From Avanaerovorax sp964442135 (GTDB lineage Bacteria; Bacillota; Clostridia; Peptostreptococcales; Anaerovoracaceae), in assembly GCA_964442135.1 (NCBI GenBank), contig CAYTYN010000004.1:1-59856 (forward strand): a DNA stretch of 59,856 nt, in the 5' to 3' direction. This document shows, in pieces, positions 8,095 through 16,240 of this stretch; within the stretch, counting starts at the first letter, position 1, and each line of letters opens with the position of its first letter. Both the position numbers and the translations under genes were made by a program. The notes under the pieces are model-generated. The model did not search any database. It was not told the origin of the DNA and worked only from the letters and a program-made list of their open reading frames with translations.

Positions 8095-8361
8095 ATGATC
8101 ACTAAAGAACAGAAGGCGGCTATAATCAAGGAATATGCCACGAAGGAGGGGGACACCGGTTCTCCTGAGGTGCAGGTTGCCGTTCTCACAGCGAGGATTA
8201 ATGACCTTAACGAACACCTTAAGATCCACAAGAAGGATCATCACTCCAGAAGAGGTCTTTTGAAGATGGTTGGTAAGAGAAGAAATCTTCTTAACTACCT
8301 TAAGGAAGTTGATATCGAAAGATACAGGACTCTTATCGCTCGTTTAGGATTGAGAAAGTAG
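8095..8361 (+). CDS. rpsO: 30S ribosomal protein S15
   Basis: An 88-residue protein that binds the central domain of 16S rRNA and nucleates platform assembly. The family block GDTGSPEVQVAVLTARI (about 20-36), then HxxHKKDHHSRRGLL and the C-terminal YRTLIARLGLRK are all intact. Length is the usual 88-89. The ATG follows AGGAGG. It is followed by a terminator and then pnp, the conserved rpsO-pnp arrangement. Confidence 0.98.
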   Translation: MITKEQKAAIIKEYATKEGDTGSPEVQVAVLTARINDLNEHLKIHKKDHHSRRGLLKMVGKRRNLLNYLKEVDIERYRTLIARLGLRK

Positions 8362-8379
8362 TTTATACTGGAAAATTTA

Positions 8380-8420
8380 GGCGGGGAGCTTTTTAGTAAC
8401 CTCCGCCTTTTATTTTATTT
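8380..8420 (+). terminator. Terminator between rpsO and pnp
   Basis: GGCGGGG (8380-8386) pairs with CCTCCGCC (8400-8407) including a G-U pair, followed by TTTTATTTTATTT. Since no promoter is obvious before pnp, partial read-through may link the two genes. Confidence 0.75.
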
Positions 8421-8462
8421 AAAAAGGTAGTGAATAAACAGGAAGGAGTTGTTTATTAGAAG

Positions 8463-10571
8463 ATGGGAAGATTTACAGATTACAGAACGTTCAAGACGGC
8501 TATCGGAGGAAGGCTCCTGCAGCTGGAAATTGGCAAGGTGTGTGAGCAGGCCAACGGACAGGTTATGGTCAGATACGGTGAATCAGTGGTAAATGTCACC
8601 GCCTGTGCCTCTAAGGAGCCAAGACCTGACATCGACTTCTTTCCTCTCAGCTGTGATTATGAGGAGAGAATGTATGCTGCAGGAAAGATACCCGGAGGAT
8701 TTATAAAGAGGGAAGGCAGGCCCAGTGAAAGCGCCATTTTAAAGTCCAGGCTCATGGACAGACCTCTTCGGCCTCTCTTTCCCAAGGGATATTTCAACGA
8801 TGTAGTAGTGGTGGCTACAGTTATGTCAGTAGATCCTGATTGTGAGACAGATATTATGGCTATGATCGGTTCCTCCGTGGCTCTGGCTACATCAGACATC
8901 CCATGGGAGGGACCTATCGGATCTGTCCGCGTAGGTATGGTGGACGGTCAGTTTATCATCAATCCGACCCTCAAGCAGAGAGAAGCTTCCGTAATGAACC
9001 TGACCGTTGCCGGCACCAAGAACGCCATAATGATGGTAGAGGCCGGCGCTGATGAAGTTCCCGAAAGCGTAATGCTTGACGCTATCCTCTTTGCCCATGA
9101 GGAGATAAAGAAGATCGTCGAATTCATAGAAGAGATAGCCGCGGAGGTAGGAAAGCCTAAGCAAGAGGCTAACCTTTATAGGATCCCCGAGGACATCGAC
9201 GCAGCGGTCAGAGCTTACGCCGTAGATAAGATGAAGGAAGCCATTAAGACCGTTGAGAAGCAGGAAAGACTGGACAATATGGATGCAGTAGAGGTGGAGA
9301 CTAAGGAACACTTCGCTGAGATATATCCTGATAACGAGGCTGATATAGCCAACGTCCTTTACAACATTACCAAAGAGTGCGTAAGAGCCATGATACTGGA
9401 CGAAGGTATCAGACCTGATAACAGAAAGCCGGACGAGATCAGACCTATCTGGTGCGAGACAGGACTTCTTCCGAGAGTTCACGGCAGCGGCCTTTTCAAG
9501 CGCGGGCAGACTCAGGTTCTGTCGGCCTGTACCTTAGCTCCTGCCAGCGAGGCTCAGGTCATAGACGGCGTTACGGAGCAGACGGAAAAGCGGTACATGC
9601 ACCACTATAATTTCCCGGGATACTCTGTAGGAGAAGCTAAATCTCCAAGATCCCCGGGAAGAAGGGAGATCGGTCACGGCGCTCTCGCTGAAAGAGCTTT
9701 GCTTCCGGTGCTTCCTTCCGTGGAGGAATTTCCTTATGCCATCAGAGTGGTATCAGAGGTGCTTTCCTCTAACGGTTCCACATCCATGGGATCTACCTGC
9801 GGCTCATGTATGGCTCTCATGGACGCCGGTGTTCCCATAAAGAGGCCTGTGGCAGGAATTGCCATGGGACTTATAGAGAGGGTAGAGGAAGACGGCTCCA
9901 GCAAAATGGCCATACTGTCCGATATCCAGGGAATGGAAGACTTCCTTGGAGACATGGACTTTAAGGTGACCGGAACGGAGGTAGGCGTTACCGCTATCCA
10001 GATGGACATAAAGGTTCACGGACTTTCCAGAGAGATTCTGGAAAGGGCTCTCGAGCAGGCGAGAGTAGGCCGCATGCACATTATGAAGCAGATGCTGGAG
10101 GAGATACCTGAGCCGAGAAAAGAACTGTCTAAGTACGCTCCGAGGAGCCTCACCATGATGATCGATCCTGACAAGATCAGAATAGTCATCGGACCCGGCG
10201 GGAAGACTATAAACAGGATAATCGATGAGACGGGAGTGAAGATCGACATCGCCGAAGACCAGTCCGGTCTTATCAGCATATATAGCTCCGACATGGAAGG
10301 CGCTGAGGCCGCGAAGAAGGAAATAGAGCTGCTTACCAGGGATGTAGAAGTAGGCGAGGTATACGAAGGGGTCGTAATGCGGATAATGCCGTTCGGCGCC
10401 TTCATAGAGATCCTTCCCGGAAAGGAAGGACTACTGCACATTTCTAAGATAGCCAGGCACAGAGTGGAGAAGGTAGAGGACGAGATGAACATCGGCGATA
10501 AGGTCAGGGTAAAAGTAACCGAGATCGACAGCCAGAACAGGATTAACCTTTCCAGAAGGGAACTCCTTTAA
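8463..10571 (+). CDS. pnp: Polyribonucleotide nucleotidyltransferase (PNPase)
   Basis: A phosphorolytic 3'-5' exoribonuclease of the RNA degradation machinery. The 702-residue chain shows the full order: first RNase PH-like domain, an all-helical linker (about 230-320), a second RNase PH domain (LLPRVHGSGLFKRGQTQVL, EFPYAIRVVSEVLSSNGSTSMGS), a KH domain (IGPGGKTINRII, about 575-590) and a C-terminal S1 domain (VGEVYEGVVMRIMPFGAFIE onward). Length is normal. It begins about 100 bases after rpsO and ends before a bidirectional hairpin. Confidence 0.97.
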   Translation: MGRFTDYRTFKTAIGGRLLQLEIGKVCEQANGQVMVRYGESVVNVTACASKEPRPDIDFFPLSCDYEERMYAAGKIPGGFIKREGRPSESAILKSRLMDRPLRPLFPKGYFNDVVVVATVMSVDPDCETDIMAMIGSSVALATSDIPWEGPIGSVRVGMVDGQFIINPTLKQREASVMNLTVAGTKNAIMMVEAGADEVPESVMLDAILFAHEEIKKIVEFIEEIAAEVGKPKQEANLYRIPEDIDAAVRAYAVDKMKEAIKTVEKQERLDNMDAVEVETKEHFAEIYPDNEADIANVLYNITKECVRAMILDEGIRPDNRKPDEIRPIWCETGLLPRVHGSGLFKRGQTQVLSACTLAPASEAQVIDGVTEQTEKRYMHHYNFPGYSVGEAKSPRSPGRREIGHGALAERALLPVLPSVEEFPYAIRVVSEVLSSNGSTSMGSTCGSCMALMDAGVPIKRPVAGIAMGLIERVEEDGSSKMAILSDIQGMEDFLGDMDFKVTGTEVGVTAIQMDIKVHGLSREILERALEQARVGRMHIMKQMLEEIPEPRKELSKYAPRSLTMMIDPDKIRIVIGPGGKTINRIIDETGVKIDIAEDQSGLISIYSSDMEGAEAAKKEIELLTRDVEVGEVYEGVVMRIMPFGAFIEILPGKEGLLHISKIARHRVEKVEDEMNIGDKVRVKVTEIDSQNRINLSRRELL

Positions 10572-10619
10572 TCCGCTGACGCCTATAGCGGAAAACACTG
10601 ACATATACGGTGAAAGAAA

Positions 10620-10677
10620 CAGCGCTCTATCCGTGCGGCAGCCAGCCTGTCCCGGGATATAGCGCTGCTCTGTTTTT
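10620..10677. terminator. Terminator between convergent pnp and nuclease-like gene
   Basis: CAGCGCTCTATCC (10620-10632 approx.) pairs, with one mismatch, with GGATATAGCGCTG (to 10667); TGTTTTTA follows on the plus strand. It stops pnp transcription and may also serve the minus-strand gene. Confidence 0.7.
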
Positions 10678-10694
10678 ACCGGTCGAACAGAGGA

Positions 10695-11486
10695 TCAGGT
10701 GATGAATCTATCCGCTATGAGCTCCAGGGCGTCCATGTCCGGTTCTCCCTTCTCATCCTCGAAGGTGAAAAAAACGTCACGGAACGGGACAAAGCCGCAG
10801 CGCATGTATAAACCTGCTCTTCCGAGAAAGGCGTCGATTCCGGAGGGATCCTGCGTCGGGGACGCCCTGCCGCAGTGCTCTATGATGCGGATTTCAGCGG
10901 AGCCCCTTATGTTTACGGTAAAGCTGGGATAAAGGCGGAATACGCCGAAATCCAAAGGTGTTCTGTATTGGTAATTTATTCCTTTGGAGAATAAGAGATC
11001 TGCGATCATAGCTTCCGCCCGGGTTTCCACAATGTCGCCTCCGGCGGTCTCATGGAGGAAAGACCCGATCACCCCTTCGTCCCTGTCGCCGGAGAGGTCG
11101 AACCATGGGCATGGGTCTTCTGCCACTGTATAGCCTGAGCACCCTTGCCCTTCGGGTCTGTATGCCATTGGCAGGGACGTTATGATGGCGTAAGGGTCGG
11201 CAGAGATATACCTTTCAATGGCGTCTTCGAGGACCTTTCTGTTGCTGTTTATGACGGACAGGGAGGTCTCGAGGAACTTTCTCAGCTTCAGTTTTCTCAC
11301 CAGCTCGGCGCACCCATCACCGATATACTTATAATTCCCGTCGACGGATCTCTTATAATAGCTTCGGCCGTTCTTCTGACTGGCTGTAAGGGTGCCTCTG
11401 GGAAGACCGGAAAGGATAGCCCTGTACCTGCCTTCGCGGATCCGCTCATCGTTCAGCTCTATCTCCAGGAGACGCTTTATATCCAT
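10695..11486 (-). CDS. Conserved hypothetical protein with degenerate PD-(D/E)XK nuclease-like domain
   Basis: A 263-residue protein with two parts. Residues 1-110 are basic and helical. Residues 150-260 resemble a family of clostridial hypothetical proteins whose core reads roughly SE..IA..L...GI.Y.YE..L....YPDFTI....WEHFG, a PD-(D/E)XK-type layout. Here the helix Glu158 (ETRAEAMIADLL) is kept, the canonical Asp of PDF is Ser188 (LYPSFTV), and the Glu of WEHFG is Glu203 (IIEHCG). The metal-binding Asp therefore seems lost, so catalysis is doubtful. The ATG follows AAGGAAG. Substrate and partners are unknown; the family comparison is from memory. Confidence 0.65.
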   Translation of the reverse strand: MDIKRLLEIELNDERIREGRYRAILSGLPRGTLTASQKNGRSYYKRSVDGNYKYIGDGCAELVRKLKLRKFLETSLSVINSNRKVLEDAIERYISADPYAIITSLPMAYRPEGQGCSGYTVAEDPCPWFDLSGDRDEGVIGSFLHETAGGDIVETRAEAMIADLLFSKGINYQYRTPLDFGVFRLYPSFTVNIRGSAEIRIIEHCGRASPTQDPSGIDAFLGRAGLYMRCGFVPFRDVFFTFEDEKGEPDMDALELIADRFIT

Positions 11487-11645
11487 ACTTGCTTCCTTTC
11501 TTCGGGCTCGGGCCGGGGGAGTGGTGCGAGAAGGATTTTACCACAGAGAAAGGAAGCTTAGAATACAAAGGGGCGGTTCATGACGTAAATCAGCCGTATT
11601 ATGTTTTAATTCAGTCCATAGGTGAAGGCTGACGGAAGAAGGGCA

Positions 11646-11672
11646 AAATAAAAAGCCCGTGGCAAGGGCTTA
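11646..11672 (-). terminator. Terminator of the small membrane protein gene
   Basis: On the minus strand AAGCCC pairs with GGGCTT across a 7-base loop, followed by TTTTATTTT. It lies immediately after the stop codon at 11677. Confidence 0.75.
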
Positions 11673-11676
11673 TATG

Positions 11677-11901
11677 TCAGTTTTTCTTCTTATGCCTTCT
11701 CTTTTCCCTCTCAAGGTCAGCCGAAAGGAATATGACCTTGCCTTCGGACCGGTCATTTTCACCGTTTTCGGTTCCGCCTTCGACAGAGGAAGCCTTCTTT
11801 CCTTCTATCCGTTTATCCTCTTCGGCGATGGCTCTGGAGGCGAAGAACCAGTAAATGCCCAGAGACACTGCGAAGATCACGCCTAAAATGATCAGCGGCA
11901 T
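11677..11901 (-). CDS. Small single-pass membrane protein
   Basis: A 74-residue protein. Residues 2-20 form one hydrophobic span (PLIILGVIFAVSLGIYWFF); the remainder is charged and ends in a basic tail (EREKRRHKKKN). The ATG has an excellent AAAGGAGGT ribosome binding site, and a terminator follows the stop, so it is very likely expressed. No family is recognised. The topology may be N-out with a cytoplasmic basic tail, by the positive-inside rule. Confidence 0.75.
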   Translation of the reverse strand: MPLIILGVIFAVSLGIYWFFASRAIAEEDKRIEGKKASSVEGGTENGENDRSEGKVIFLSADLEREKRRHKKKN

Positions 11902-12059
11902 ATTATACCTCCTTTGACGTTTCTCAGCCGGACTTCTTAAAAATCAGTATACCACGAAAAATGGGGAAGCGAAAGAAAAAGCGGAACAGAAAGAAAAAAG
12001 AAAATAGGCAAAAATCACATAATCTGTTATATCATACAAAAAAAGATATTATATAATTA

Positions 12060-12087
12060 TTGACAAGAACAAAAGGGGTGGTATACT
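12060..12087 (+). promoter_or_regulatory. Promoter of the amidohydrolase/transporter cassette
   Basis: TTGACA at 12060-12065, a 16-base spacer and TATACT at 12082-12087, in AT-rich DNA about 50 bases before the ATG at 12138. Confidence 0.75.
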
Positions 12088-12137
12088 TTTTAAAGTGATA
12101 TTTATTTGATATTTATTAGAAGATTCGAGGAATTGTT

Positions 12138-13331
12138 ATGGAAAACGGAACATTGTTACAGAAGGCTTTAGACAATATGGCTGAGATCACGGAGATAAGA
12201 AGAACCATACACAGACATCCTGAGATCGGCCGTAAGGAGTTCAAGACTTCTCAGCTTATCAGGACTAAGCTCGCTGAGTATGGCGTAGATGAGATAATGT
12301 CCTACACCCCTACTTCGGTTGTAGCCCTCATCAATGGAACGAAAGGCGAGGGAAGATGTCTGGCGTTGAGAGCGGACATAGACGCCCTTCCTGTTACTGA
12401 GGACACGGGACTGCCCTTCTCCAGCGAAGTGGAAGGTATGATGCATGCCTGCGGTCACGACATGCACACGGCCATGCTCTTGGGGACCGCTAAAATTCTC
12501 TGCGGAATGAGGGATCAGTTTAAGGGTACCGTGAAGCTTATATTCCAGCACAGCGAAGACACCCTTCCCGGAGGAGCCAAGGAGCTTACGGAAAAAGGCG
12601 TCATGGAGAATCCTAAGGTAGACGCCATATTCGGTTTGCACATCATGCCGGATGAGAAGGAATTCGGAAAGCTTGGTTTCATAAAGGGACCCATGACCAC
12701 GTCTGTGGACCTTTACGATTTCACGGTAAAGGGAAAGGGCGGTCACGGCTCTACTCCTCATATGACCAATGATCCTATACTGGCTGCGTGTCAGATGGTA
12801 GTGCTTCTTCAGCAGATTTCTGCCAGATATGTAGACCCTATGGAAACAGTAATTTTTCCCGTGTGCAGCATACACTCCGGAATCGCGCCTAACGTAATTC
12901 CCGACGAAGCCAAGTTCAGCGGTATTGCCCGGAGCTACAGCCGCGATGTGAGAGAGGCTGTGGACGAACAGGTCTATAAGATAGCCAAAGGAGTAGAGGA
13001 GCTCTCCGGATGCAAGATCGAGATAGATCACTACAAAGGATATCCGGCAGGAGTAAACGACGGAGAGCTTACGGAGTACGCCATGAAGGCAGTTGAGAGG
13101 GAGCTGGGCGAGGGAAGCACAGTGCTTCTCGACAAACCCATGTCCTTCAGCGAAGATTTCGGCTATTACACCGAGATGACCGGCACACCGGGAATGTATA
13201 TGTTCGTGTATGCCGGTCACGAAGGAGAGTTTGTACCTCTCCATAACCCTAAGATGCATGTGAAAGAGGAAGTAATGCCTTACGGCTGTTCCGCCATGGT
13301 TGCTGTCGCCTTGGATTACCTGAACAGATAA
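12138..13331 (+). CDS. M20 family amidohydrolase (M20D-like, N-acyl amino acid hydrolase type)
   Basis: A 397-residue metal-dependent amidohydrolase of the IAA-amino-acid/hippurate hydrolase group. Visible are RRTIHRHPEIGRKEF at the N-terminus, ALRADIDALPV, the metal site MHACGHDMHTAML (about 98-110), the lid-domain KGKGGHGSTPH, and SFSEDFGYY near the C-terminus. It probably releases an amino acid from an N-acyl or dipeptide substrate in the cytoplasm. It forms a cassette with the transporter 47 bases downstream and a second M20 enzyme after that, suggesting uptake and cleavage of one class of conjugate. The acyl group cannot be predicted. Confidence 0.9.
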   Translation: MENGTLLQKALDNMAEITEIRRTIHRHPEIGRKEFKTSQLIRTKLAEYGVDEIMSYTPTSVVALINGTKGEGRCLALRADIDALPVTEDTGLPFSSEVEGMMHACGHDMHTAMLLGTAKILCGMRDQFKGTVKLIFQHSEDTLPGGAKELTEKGVMENPKVDAIFGLHIMPDEKEFGKLGFIKGPMTTSVDLYDFTVKGKGGHGSTPHMTNDPILAACQMVVLLQQISARYVDPMETVIFPVCSIHSGIAPNVIPDEAKFSGIARSYSRDVREAVDEQVYKIAKGVEELSGCKIEIDHYKGYPAGVNDGELTEYAMKAVERELGEGSTVLLDKPMSFSEDFGYYTEMTGTPGMYMFVYAGHEGEFVPLHNPKMHVKEEVMPYGCSAMVAVALDYLNR

Positions 13332-13378
13332 GGGCAGAAAACTCTTTGACATAAAAAATTAAGAAAGGAACTAAAAAA

Positions 13379-14581
13379 ATGTATAATTTCGCACTAGCAT
13401 TTGTAATCTGTGCCATTGCCTACATCATAGGCGATTACGTATCAACTTTTACGAAGGCATGGATACCGTCTGTATTCGTTACGGCGGCGGTACTTCTTGT
13501 GGGGTATTGGACCGTTCTTCCCAGCGAACTCGTTACCGATGCAGGACTTATCCCTTTTGCTAACACCATTGGTATTTATCTCCTTATCACACACATGGGT
13601 ACTGTAATCAGCGTGAAGCAGCTGATTGAACAGTGGAAGACTGTGGTTGTTTGTTTGGCGGGACTGTTGGGCATGTGTCTGGTAGGCTACTTCGTAGGCT
13701 GCATGTTCATCGAGAGAGAGCTTATCATCGCAGGACTTCCGCCTCTGACAGGAGGTATCGTAGCTGCTACTACTATGCAGACCGCTGCTCAGGAAGCCGG
13801 ACTTACGTTAGCTGCAGTATTTGCTATCGCCATGTACTGCGTACAGGGCTTCGCCGGATATCCGCTGACAGCTATCTGCCTGCAGAAGTACGGCCGTGAC
13901 GTTCTCAAGGATCTCCGTTCCGGAAAGATAGTCCTTTCAGAGGCGGAGAAGGAAGAAATGTATAAGGTTGGAATGACTGTAGTTGTTGACGACAGCAAGA
14001 CTAAGAGGCTCCTTCCCAGAATTCCTGATAAATTCAATTCTCCTATCGTGATGCTCGGAAAGCTGGGCTTGGTAGCTTGGTTTGCTTCACTCCTGGGAAC
14101 ATATACATCGGTAAGCGGAGCAATCTGGGCGCTGCTCCTTGGTATCCTGTTCACCTCCATCGGATTCCTTGATACCAACCTTCTGACCAGAGCCAACTCT
14201 TATCAGATCACCATGTTCGCCCTTATGATGTACGTATTCGACGGATTGAAGGACTGCACTCCTGAAATGCTTAAGTCCATCATAGGTCCGATGGTACTGC
14301 TCATCGTATTAGGTGTTGCAGGTATGGCTGTATTTGCATTCATTATCGCTAAGGTTCTGAAAATGCATTTCTGTTTGGCCTTTGCCAACGGTCTGACGGC
14401 TCTCTACGGATTCCCTTGCAACGCTATTATCACTGAATCCACCTGCAAGGCTCTCGGAAAGAACGAGGAAGAGACTGCATACCTCATGAGCAAGGTATTC
14501 CCTTCGATGCTCGTAGGCGGATTTGTCACAGTAACCATTACATCGGTACTCATCGCCGGAGCGTTCGCGGGTCTGCTGTAA
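13379..14581 (+). CDS. Multi-pass membrane transporter between two M20 hydrolases
   Basis: A 400-residue, very hydrophobic protein with roughly ten predicted membrane segments, interrupted by one polar loop at about residues 178-215 (RDVLKDLRSGKIVLSEAEKEEMYK...). Gly-rich intramembrane stretches (PPLTGGIVAATTMQTAAQEAG) and FANGLTALYGFPCNAIITEST suggest a secondary carrier with two structural halves. I do not recognise the family with certainty. The position between two M20 amidohydrolases is the best clue: import of an N-acyl amino acid or dipeptide, or export of the product. The ATG follows AAGGAA. Confidence 0.7.
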   Translation: MYNFALAFVICAIAYIIGDYVSTFTKAWIPSVFVTAAVLLVGYWTVLPSELVTDAGLIPFANTIGIYLLITHMGTVISVKQLIEQWKTVVVCLAGLLGMCLVGYFVGCMFIERELIIAGLPPLTGGIVAATTMQTAAQEAGLTLAAVFAIAMYCVQGFAGYPLTAICLQKYGRDVLKDLRSGKIVLSEAEKEEMYKVGMTVVVDDSKTKRLLPRIPDKFNSPIVMLGKLGLVAWFASLLGTYTSVSGAIWALLLGILFTSIGFLDTNLLTRANSYQITMFALMMYVFDGLKDCTPEMLKSIIGPMVLLIVLGVAGMAVFAFIIAKVLKMHFCLAFANGLTALYGFPCNAIITESTCKALGKNEEETAYLMSKVFPSMLVGGFVTVTITSVLIAGAFAGLL

Positions 14582-14625
14582 GGTCTTACTCATATTATTC
14601 GGTTCAGTAATAAATGGGAATAGAG

Positions 14626-14655
14626 GCGGACATCACAGCTGGCTGGGATGTCCGC
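14626..14655 (+). repeat. Intergenic hairpin before the second amidohydrolase
   Basis: GCGGACATC (14626-14634) pairs perfectly with GATGTCCGC (14647-14655). No T-run follows, so it is more likely an mRNA-stabilising or processing structure than a terminator. Confidence 0.5.
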
Positions 14656-14685
14656 TGGTAATCTAATTTAATGAGGTGAAATGCT

Positions 14686-15855
14686 ATGAATTACGAAGAA
14701 GTAGCGAAAAATTACAACGATTATCAGGTTACCATGAGAAGGTACTTCCATGAGAACCCGGAAGTCAGCACTGAGGAATTTAACACCAGCAAGGTGGTAA
14801 AAGAAGAGCTGACGAAGATGGGCATAGAGTGGGTGCCGTGCGGTCTTGAGACCGGCGTGCTGGCTACCGTCAAAGGCTCTAAGCCGGGAAAGACAATACT
14901 CCTCAGGGGGGATATGGACGCTCTTTCCGTAACGGAAGAGTCCGACGTTGAATACAGCAGCAAGAACCAGGGCGTAATGCACGCTTGTGGTCACGACTGT
15001 CACGTTTCCATGATGCTGACAGCTGCCAAGATCTTAAACGACCACAGAGATGAGCTCTGCGGAACCGTAAAGCTGGCCTTCCAGCCGGCGGAGGAGGTCG
15101 CCTTGGGTGCGAAATCCATGGTAGAGCAGGGTGCTATGGATGGTGTGGACGGATGCTTCGCTATCCACGTATGGTCAGACGTAGATGCAGGTTACGTTTC
15201 CTGCGAGGACGGTCCCAGGATGGCAGCTGCCTATCAGTACGCCATAAACGTCAAGGGAAAGGGCGGTCATGGAGCAGCGCCTCATCAGTGCATCGACGTG
15301 GCCGTGGTTACTTCAGCCATAGTAAGTGACCTTCAGACTATCGTCAGCAGGGAAGTGGATCCTATGGATCCTGCCGTAGTTACTGTAGGCGTCATAGATG
15401 TAGGCGAGAGATGGAACGTAGTGCCTGAAAAGGGCAGGATAGAGGGTACCATGAGATGCTTCAGCGATTATCTCTGGGAGAACCTGCCGAAGATGGTAGA
15501 CCGTATAGCGGAAAATGCTGCTAAAGCGTTCAGGGCAGAGGTAACCACTGAATTCGTACAGCTGGTACCGCCTACCAACAACAACGCCATGATGGCTAAA
15601 ACAGCTGAAAACGCTGCCAGGAAGGTTATGGGAGAGGATGCTCCCGTGACTTTAACCGCCACCATGGGCGGCGAGGATTTCGCTTTCTTCATGCAGAAGG
15701 CTCCGGGAGCGATAGCTTTTCTCGGTGTAAGGAATGAAGAGTGCGGAGCCATTTGGCCGCAGCATTCGAGCCACTACAGAGTGGATGAGAGCGTTCTGGT
15801 GAAAGGCGCCATGCTTTACGTTCAGACAGCGATGGACTTCAATTCATCTAAATAA
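14686..15855 (+). CDS. M20 family amidohydrolase, second copy
   Basis: A 389-residue paralogue of the enzyme at 12138. It carries RRYFHENPEVSTEEF, LLRGDMDALSV, the metal site MHACGHDCHVSMM (about 100-112), KGKGGHGAAPHQ and TMGGEDFAFFMQKAPGA. The two copies differ clearly along the chain, so they are divergent paralogues rather than a recent duplication and probably have different acyl or amino acid preferences. AGGTGA lies before the ATG. It closes the cassette and is followed by a strong terminator. Confidence 0.9.
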   Translation: MNYEEVAKNYNDYQVTMRRYFHENPEVSTEEFNTSKVVKEELTKMGIEWVPCGLETGVLATVKGSKPGKTILLRGDMDALSVTEESDVEYSSKNQGVMHACGHDCHVSMMLTAAKILNDHRDELCGTVKLAFQPAEEVALGAKSMVEQGAMDGVDGCFAIHVWSDVDAGYVSCEDGPRMAAAYQYAINVKGKGGHGAAPHQCIDVAVVTSAIVSDLQTIVSREVDPMDPAVVTVGVIDVGERWNVVPEKGRIEGTMRCFSDYLWENLPKMVDRIAENAAKAFRAEVTTEFVQLVPPTNNNAMMAKTAENAARKVMGEDAPVTLTATMGGEDFAFFMQKAPGAIAFLGVRNEECGAIWPQHSSHYRVDESVLVKGAMLYVQTAMDFNSSK

Positions 15856-15864
15856 AAAAGACGA

Positions 15865-15903
15865 AAAAATCGCGGGACAGGGTGCTGATCCCGCGATTTT
15901 TTT
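15865..15903 (+). terminator. Terminator of the amidohydrolase cassette
   Basis: AAAAATCGCGGGA pairs with TCCCGCGATTTTT, and T7 follows. Confidence 0.9.
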
Positions 15904-15904
15904 C

Positions 15905-15933
15905 TTGAAAACATTACACGGAAGTGATAGACT
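15905..15933 (+). promoter_or_regulatory. Promoter of the ileS T-box transcript
   Basis: TTGAAA (15905-15910), a 17-base spacer and TAGACT (15928-15933). The start would be near 15940. Confidence 0.7.
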
Positions 15934-15939
15934 GGTACA

Positions 15940-16180
15940 GTACATGAGAAAACGCTTCAGATGAAGACGGAAGACGAAGTAGCCCCGTGTAACAGCCTTA
16001 CAGAGAGGCCGCCGCGATGCTGAGAGGCGGCCGGTGAAGCGGCAGTGTGAATATCACTTCCCGAGTCTGACACTTTAATGAGAGGCACCTTGACAGAGGT
16101 AAGCAACTAGGGTGGTACCGCGGTTCAGTGAATCGTCCCTAATCACGGCGCAGGTCGGTGGATTGGGGATTATTATTTTC
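15940..16180 (+). promoter_or_regulatory. Isoleucine T-box riboswitch
   Basis: A tRNA-sensing leader controlling ileS. The conserved T-box AGGGTGGTACCGCGG lies at about 16109-16122. Upstream, the Stem I region has the AGAGAG-type distal motif at about 16001-16006 and a specifier region GTGAATATCACTTCCC near 16045-16062 that offers the isoleucine codon ATC. A terminator hairpin, TCCCTAATC (16136-16144) with GATTGGGGA (16161-16169), followed by a T-rich run, competes with the antiterminator. Uncharged tRNA-Ile should favour read-through. The specifier is read by eye and agrees with the gene downstream. Confidence 0.93.
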
Positions 16181-16240
16181 TCTGAAAAACCGAGGCGCAG
16201 TATAGATACAGCCTTGTTTGAACGGAAAGGGAGAAACTAA

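Noticed and set aside
12168..13352. A 394-residue open frame antisense to the first M20 gene
   Set aside because: The sense frame is a complete amidohydrolase; the antisense product is composition-driven and has no family motif.
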